This document shows, piece by piece, positions 59,589-64,000 of a DNA stretch of 64,000 bases; the stretch's first letter is position 1, and each line of letters begins with the position of its first letter. The notes under the pieces were generated by a model. That model was not told the DNA's origin. It did not search any database and saw nothing but the letters and a program-made list of their open reading frames with translations. Source of the stretch: Longimicrobiaceae bacterium (GTDB lineage Bacteria > Gemmatimonadota > Gemmatimonadetes > Longimicrobiales > Longimicrobiaceae); the NCBI GenBank assembly GCA_036375715.1, contig DASVBS010000076.1, positions 1 to 64,000 on the forward strand, in the 5' to 3' direction. A program made the translations under genes and the position numbers.

Positions 59589-60443
59589 CTAGGGCTCGCG
59601 CACCAAGCGCAGGCCCACGAAAGGCGCATCTGCCAGCCACCATTCGCTCTTGGGCAGCTGGGGATCGGTGGCATTCCAGGCCGGCGTCTGCTTCTTCCCG
59701 GCGTCACAGCGGACCTGGTCGGCGGTATCGTCGTAGGAGCCGCCCATCAGGATGGGCTCGCCGTCCGCGCCGATGGCCCATTCCCCGACGTTACCGAGCA
59801 TGTCGGCGAGGCCGAAGGCGTTGGCTTCCTTGCTGCCACCCGGGTGCGTCCGGTCGTTGGCGTTCTGGAAGTACCAGGCGACGGCCTCCAGATCGGCCGG
59901 CTCTTCCTGGTTGGCACGGCAGGCGTAGATCCACTCGGCCTGGGTCGGGAGGCGGTAAGTGTGGCCGGTCTTCTCCGAAAGCCAGTTGGCGAACACGGTG
60001 GCGGCGTGCGGGGTCATGGCCAGGGCCGGCATCCCGTCGTGTCCCCAGTTGCGCCCCGGCAGCACGTAAGGGCGACTCGGCCGCGATACGGCCTCCTCGC
60101 CCTTGCCCGTGGCCACCTGGGTGCCTTCATCCAGCGCGAAGACCCAGACGTCGAAGACGTCCCAGGGCACCTCCACACGGCTCATGTAGAAGGGAGCGAT
60201 CTCGACCCGCTGCGTACCTCGCGGGGTCTCTACCTCGACCGTCCCACCCGGAATCGGTACCATCTCGAGACCCACGGTGGTGCCCGGGACCGATTCGGTG
60301 TACGGTTGTCCCGACCATTGCGAGTTCGCGTCGTTCGGTGGGGGAGCACCTGCATCCCCCTGCGCTCCGGCGCCGCTCGACGCGCACCCGATCGAAATCA
60401 AAGCCAGCACCAGCGCCGTCGCGATCCTGCTCATCCCCATCAT
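59589..60443 (-). CDS. Sulfatase-modifying-factor (SUMF1/FGE-like) domain lipoprotein
   Basis: 284 residues from ATG 60443; ATG 60434 is an alternative. Lipobox ISIGC near residue 20. The FGE-sulfatase domain covers most of the rest: MVPIPGGTVEV, VEVPWDVFDVW, HPVNW-like ANWLSEKTGHTYRLPTQAEWIYACR, FGLADMLGNVGEWAIG and FVGLRLVR at the end. True formylglycine-generating enzymes need a Cys pair in the final segment; here only RCDAGKK is seen, so sulfatase activation is doubtful. It could be a carbohydrate-binding or non-heme-iron relative. Its start overlaps head-to-head with that of apbE. Confidence 0.88.
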   Translation of the reverse strand: MMGMSRIATALVLALISIGCASSGAGAQGDAGAPPPNDANSQWSGQPYTESVPGTTVGLEMVPIPGGTVEVETPRGTQRVEIAPFYMSRVEVPWDVFDVWVFALDEGTQVATGKGEEAVSRPSRPYVLPGRNWGHDGMPALAMTPHAATVFANWLSEKTGHTYRLPTQAEWIYACRANQEEPADLEAVAWYFQNANDRTHPGGSKEANAFGLADMLGNVGEWAIGADGEPILMGGSYDDTADQVRCDAGKKQTPAWNATDPQLPKSEWWLADAPFVGLRLVREP

Positions 60444-61410
60444 GCAAAAGGTCCGTTGTCTGAGCGCGTTGTGGAGTTTGATGCTGCTGTCGTGCGTGTC
60501 CTTCGCGGCCTCGCCACGCCGTTTCGAGTACCGGCAGATCCACATGGGGGTGGAGGCTCGCCTGGTCTTCTATACCGCTGACAGCACGCGGGCGTTGAGC
60601 GCGGCCCGGGCCGCATTCGAGCGGATTGCGGAGCTCGACGCGATCATGAGCGACTACCGCGACGACAGCGAGCTCATGCGTCTTGTGGGACAACCCGCCG
60701 GAAGCTGGGTCCCCGTGAGCGAGCCGCTCTGGCGCGTGCTACAGGTCGCGCAGGAGCTGGCTCGCCAATCCGACGGGGCCTTCGACGTCACCGTCGGACC
60801 GCTGATCCAGCTCTGGCGCGAGGCCCGACGCGCGCGGGTCCTCCCCACCGCGAGCGAGCTCGAGGAGGCGCGACGCCGCACCGGCTGGCACCTTCTCGAA
60901 CTGGACCCCGAGCGTCGCGCCGTGCGGCTGGCACGACCAGGCATGCGCCTCGACCTCGGCGGCATTGCCAAGGGGTACGCGGCAGACGAGGCGCTCGCCG
61001 TCCTGCGGGAGCACGGCATCGAAAGAGCCCTGGTGGAGTTCGGCGGCGACATCGTCGTTGGCGCACCCCCTCCGGGCGAACGAGCCTGGACGATCCGGCT
61101 CGACGATCCCGCGGGCGCACCTCCCGTCGTGCCGCTCGCCCACGGCGCGATCTCCACCTCCGGTGACGCGGTGCAGTACGTGGAGATCGGCGGGGTCCGC
61201 TACTCACACGTGATCGACCCACGCACCGGAACGCCGCTTCGCGGTCATTCGGCCGCTACTGTGATCACCCGAAGCGGCCTGTACTCCGACCCCCTGTCCA
61301 CCCTCGCCGGCGTACTCGGAGAGGAGGCAGGGGGAGCCTTCCTGCAGCGGAATTATCCGGAGGTAACCTTCTACATCCGCCGTCTCGGGCCCACCGCCGA
61401 TTTGCGTTAG
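60442..61410 (+). CDS. apbE: FAD:protein FMN transferase (ApbE)
   Basis: 322 residues from ATG 60442, chosen because it gives a good Sec signal peptide (MQKVRCLSALWSLMLL); ATG 60481 has a better ribosome site (GGAG) but would truncate the signal. ApbE motifs are present: MGVEARLVFYTAD, IMSDYRDDSELMRL, FDVTVGPLIQLW, RLDLGGIAKGYAADEA, ALVEFGGDIVVG and SHVIDPRTGTP. It attaches FMN covalently to Thr in periplasmic or membrane flavoproteins such as NqrB/RnfG or fumarate-reductase-like proteins. No obvious client is adjacent. It is the only plus-strand gene of the region. Confidence 0.93.
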   Translation: MQKVRCLSALWSLMLLSCVSFAASPRRFEYRQIHMGVEARLVFYTADSTRALSAARAAFERIAELDAIMSDYRDDSELMRLVGQPAGSWVPVSEPLWRVLQVAQELARQSDGAFDVTVGPLIQLWREARRARVLPTASELEEARRRTGWHLLELDPERRAVRLARPGMRLDLGGIAKGYAADEALAVLREHGIERALVEFGGDIVVGAPPPGERAWTIRLDDPAGAPPVVPLAHGAISTSGDAVQYVEIGGVRYSHVIDPRTGTPLRGHSAATVITRSGLYSDPLSTLAGVLGEEAGGAFLQRNYPEVTFYIRRLGPTADLR

Positions 61411-61496
61411 CGCGGGATTATACGCCATCGCTACCGGGGTTGGCCAGAGACGGCGGCTCAACCGGCTCGACTGGCCTCGAACCGGCTCCGATCAGC

Positions 61497-62987
61497 CTAG
61501 AGGCTCCAGCCCTGGCGGTACTCCCGCTTCAGGTACTGGTTGGCCTCCGGCTTGTTCGTGACGGACATCGAGGCGGCATCGTATTCGATCTTGACGCCCT
61601 GCCCGGTGCGCAGCGCCACGAGCCCCAACAGCATGGTCTCCGTCAGCCGGGCAGCGTAGTCGAACGGCGAGGTAGCCTCACCGTTCCCCATCGCCGCGTT
61701 GGCCCAGTTCATCTCGTGGCTCATGCCGACGCGCGGATAGGTCTCAGGCACCCGATCCGCCTCCTCACGCAGGCTCAGCGGGAAGATCTGCGGGTTTTCG
61801 CCGTACGTCTCGTGCATGAGGATGCCGCGCTCGCCAACGAAGATGACGCCGCCACCCCGCTCCAGCGGAACGTCCTCGGGCAGCACCTCGGGACGCGGCG
61901 GCATGAGCCCACCGTCGTACCAGGTCATCTTCACCGGCGGCTGATCGCCGCGCGCCGCGAACTCGTAGTGTACCAGCGTCGCCAGCGGATAGGTCGCCGG
62001 CGTGTCGTCGACGTCGGGCCCCCAAGGGGTGGAGGTCGCCTCGATGGTGGTCGGCAGATCCAGCTTGAGCGCCCAGAACGGATGATCGATCAGGTGCGCA
62101 CCCATGTCGCCGAGCGCGCCGACCCCCCAGTCCACCCAGCCACGCCAGTTGAACGGATGGTAGACCGGGTGATACTCCACGAAGGGCGATGGCCCGATGA
62201 AGACGTCCCAGTCCAGCCCTTCCGGCATCGGGAAGCTGCCCGCCATGGCCGCGGCGAACTGCGGGTTGAGATTGCGCGCGCCCCAGTTGCCCAGGTCCTC
62301 GCCGGCGAGCTCGCGCGTCGGACGGGGAACACCCTGTGGCCAGATGGGCCGGTTGGTCCAGACATGAACCTCCCGAACGGGCCCCAGCACACCGGCTTCG
62401 ATCCACTCGTTCACCCGTCGAGCCGTATCCGAGGAGTGACCCTGGTTGCCCATCTGGGTGACGACACCGGTGCGACGGGCGGTTTCTTGAAGCACCCGCG
62501 CCTCGTGCACCGTGTAAGTGAGCGGCTTCTGCACGTAGACGTGCTTGCCGAGCTGCATGGCCGCGTTCGCGGCGACTGCGTGGAAATGGTCGGGGGTGGC
62601 GACGACCACGGCGTCGATGGCGTCGCCCTGCTCCTCCAGCATGCGACGGAAGTCGCTGTACTTCTTCGCCTTCTCGTACGCCGCCTTCAACTTCGCACCG
62701 ACCTCGTTCACCGTGCCGTCGCGGTTCTGGGCGCGGCCGACGACGTCACGCATCACCCGGTTCATGTCGACGTCCGCCAGGGCGACGATGTTCTGCCCTC
62801 CGGCGACCAGGTTGTAAGCGTTGCTCATCCCCATTCCGCCCGCGCCGATCATGGCGACGTTGAGTGTGTCGCTCGGCGCTACGAAGCCGGGTCCACCCAG
62901 CACGTGTCGCGGGACGATGGTGAAGCCCAGGGCAGTCTTCGCCATCCCCGACACGAACGAGCGACGCGTCATCGGGTCGTTTTGCAT
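61497..62987 (-). CDS. Gfo/Idh/MocA family oxidoreductase, Tat-exported
   Basis: 496 residues from ATG 62987 with leader [20 protein letters not shown](P)-binding [12 protein letters not shown], the catalytic [16 protein letters not shown] (Gln replaces the usual Glu before KP) and a long C-terminal domain ([28 protein letters not shown]) characteristic of large exported members common in Planctomycetes, Verrucomicrobia and Gemmatimonadota sugar loci. Distinct in size from the other three paralogues here. Convergent with apbE, downstream of the SusD-like gene. Confidence 0.93.
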   Translation of the reverse strand: MQNDPMTRRSFVSGMAKTALGFTIVPRHVLGGPGFVAPSDTLNVAMIGAGGMGMSNAYNLVAGGQNIVALADVDMNRVMRDVVGRAQNRDGTVNEVGAKLKAAYEKAKKYSDFRRMLEEQGDAIDAVVVATPDHFHAVAANAAMQLGKHVYVQKPLTYTVHEARVLQETARRTGVVTQMGNQGHSSDTARRVNEWIEAGVLGPVREVHVWTNRPIWPQGVPRPTRELAGEDLGNWGARNLNPQFAAAMAGSFPMPEGLDWDVFIGPSPFVEYHPVYHPFNWRGWVDWGVGALGDMGAHLIDHPFWALKLDLPTTIEATSTPWGPDVDDTPATYPLATLVHYEFAARGDQPPVKMTWYDGGLMPPRPEVLPEDVPLERGGGVIFVGERGILMHETYGENPQIFPLSLREEADRVPETYPRVGMSHEMNWANAAMGNGEATSPFDYAARLTETMLLGLVALRTGQGVKIEYDAASMSVTNKPEANQYLKREYRQGWSL

Positions 62988-63002
62988 TTTGCGCTTCTCC
63001 GC

Positions 63003-63299
63003 TGTGATTGAGGGAGCCCCCACCGGCTTGCAGCCTCCGTCGATCGCCGGAGTGCGGCGGACGGGCGAGGGCGGTGAGAATCACTGACCGAAGTTCGAAC
63101 GGCGCTGTCACCTCCGGCGGAGCGCCGCAGCGCGACATCTTGATCGCTCCGCATGACCGCCTGGAAGTAAAGGGCTGGAACTAGGAGGAGCGCCCCGCTC
63201 ACCGCTCGCCGCGACGAACGGGGCAGCCGTCACAGTATACAATGCAGAGTCCCCTGCCGGCCAGTGCGCCGGCAGGGAACGATTCCGCGATGAGCTTGC
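63003..63299. other. Intergenic region with GC hairpin between SusD-like and oxidoreductase genes
   Basis: 297 bases without a gene. A perfect 10-bp hairpin CCCTGCCGGC / GCCGGCAGGG (63252-63261, 63268-63277) lies 23 bases after the SusD stop on the minus strand; there is no T-run, so it may be an mRNA-stability or partial-terminator element that lowers expression of downstream genes. A TATACT at about 63234 could be a -10 for the oxidoreductase gene. Confidence 0.5.
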
Positions 63300-64000
63300 T
63301 CAATAGCCGGGGTTCTGCTCGAGCGCGGGGTTCCTCTCGATCTCCGCGCGGGGGATCGGCAGGAACTTGCGGAACTCCGAGACATCACCGCGCTGCGCAG
63401 TCTCCGGGTCGTGCTCGATCAGGGAGTTGGCCCAGTATCCGGGCTCCATCGCGTCACGCCGCACGAGGTCCCACCAGCGCTTCCCTTCGTGCGCCAGCTC
63501 CCAACCGCGCTCCATGTAGATGTCGTCCCGGGTCACCGTGGGGAGGTCGGCCGGCGCGCTCCGCGATTCGCTGCCCGTCCCCTTCCGGGCGCGAGCACGA
63601 ACCATGTTCACGTACCGGGTGGCCTCCTCTACATTCCCCATCTCATACTGAGCCTCGGCGTACATCAACAGTGCCTCGGCGTAGCGGTAGAGAGGGAAAT
63701 CCACGTCGGTCGGACCGCCGATGCCCCGGTTGGTAGGCCGGTACTTGTAGACGTTTGGCCAGGAGAGCTTGACGAAACCATTGTCGCCGAGGTCGGTGTT
63801 GGTGCTCCAACCCTCGGTGCGGTAGTTGACCTCGTGCCGGTAATCCCCTTCCGGGTAGCTGTTGTAGAACCACTCGGTGGGCTGTCCCAGCACCTCGCAC
63901 CCACCGCCGCTGCCGAAGCCAAGCTCACGCGGCAGCCAGTTGCAGCCCACGTTGGTGCTGGTGCGTCCCTCGACGCCGGACGAAGCGACCATCCAGATGA
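63300..64000 (-). CDS. SusD/RagB family outer-membrane lipoprotein (C-terminal part, cut by window end)
   Basis: The C-terminal 230 or more residues of a SusD-like protein; the start lies beyond the right edge. Recognisable segments are DVDFPLYRYAEALLMYAEAQYEMGN, ATRYVNMVRARA, RDDIYMERGWELAHEGKRWWDLVRRD and the final FLPIPRAEIERNPALEQNPGY, the hallmark end of SusD/RagB proteins. These surface lipoproteins cap a TonB-dependent SusC porin and bind glycans. A SusC gene should therefore lie just beyond the window. It heads the catabolic cluster. Confidence 0.93.
   Translation of the reverse strand, partial: IWMVASSGVEGRTSTNVGCNWLPRELGFGSGGGCEVLGQPTEWFYNSYPEGDYRHEVNYRTEGWSTNTDLGDNGFVKLSWPNVYKYRPTNRGIGGPTDVDFPLYRYAEALLMYAEAQYEMGNVEEATRYVNMVRARARKGTGSESRSAPADLPTVTRDDIYMERGWELAHEGKRWWDLVRRDAMEPGYWANSLIEHDPETAQRGDVSEFRKFLPIPRAEIERNPALEQNPGY

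Overview
The window is GC-rich bacterial chromosome, gene-dense, with no tRNA, rRNA, CRISPR array, prophage or IS transposase that I could find. The gene mix (dehypoxanthine futalosine cyclase MqnC, SusD-type outer-membrane lipoprotein, several Tat-exported Gfo/Idh/MocA oxidoreductases with DUF1080 proteins, an NtrC-type regulator, an ECF sigma factor with a long C-terminal extension) fits a Gram-negative, menaquinone-using heterotroph. My best guess is Gemmatimonadota or a relative; this is inferred from gene content, not from a marker gene.

Layout. 0-8.7 kb: HNH nuclease, primosomal helicase PriA, a dipeptide epimerase/M24 peptidase pair, a methyltransferase, a degenerate histone-deacetylase-family protein and an L,D-transpeptidase-like lipoprotein. 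9-30 kb: secreted Pro/Ala-rich protein with a strong terminator, sigma-54 response regulator, carB, an NCS2 purine permease coupled to a 37-residue membrane peptide, a two-part outer-membrane protein, flavin-type split-barrel protein, universal stress protein, metallophosphatase lipoprotein, ECF sigma factor, two-domain multicopper oxidase, the TIGR02587/TIGR02588 membrane pair, PilZ protein and a BBE-type flavoprotein. 30-47 kb: CpsB-type PHP phosphatase, HD protein, four-helix-bundle (S23) protein, asnS, nth/polX, zincin, NSS transporter, glyS, SprT/mqnC, CDF transporter, CcdA, SRAP and a small HTH protein with a long structured leader.

47.6-64 kb: a largely minus-strand catabolic region of about 16 kb: SusD-like protein, four Gfo/Idh/MocA oxidoreductases, two DUF1080 proteins, two sugar-isomerase-type TIM barrels, an enolase-superfamily enzyme, a PmoA-type (DUF6807) protein, a cupin, an MFS transporter, a sulfatase-modifying-factor-like lipoprotein and, on the plus strand, an ApbE flavinyltransferase. 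Several neighbours overlap by 1 or 4 bases. Most exported members carry Tat or lipoprotein signals. Together this reads as an oxidation-based (keto-intermediate) glycan or glycoside pathway, not a classical glycosidase locus.

The most striking non-genic signal is a family of composite intergenic elements: arrays of degenerate 7-bp units (AATTACG, AATTTTG, AATTCAT and similar) in mirror-image pairs that flank about 20-130 bp of unique DNA, and in one case flank a complete four-helix-bundle (S23-type) gene. Related 7- or 8-bp arrays (GTTATCC, GGTGACAA) and GC-rich inverted repeats share the same mirror-image layout. The elements sit at gene ends, supply stop codons to two genes and have been read into the N-terminus of PriA. 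Other notable points are an HDAC-family protein lacking zinc ligands, a PolX whose polymerase carboxylates are arginines while the PHP nuclease is intact, and a permease whose last three glycine codons form the Shine-Dalgarno sequence of the next small gene.
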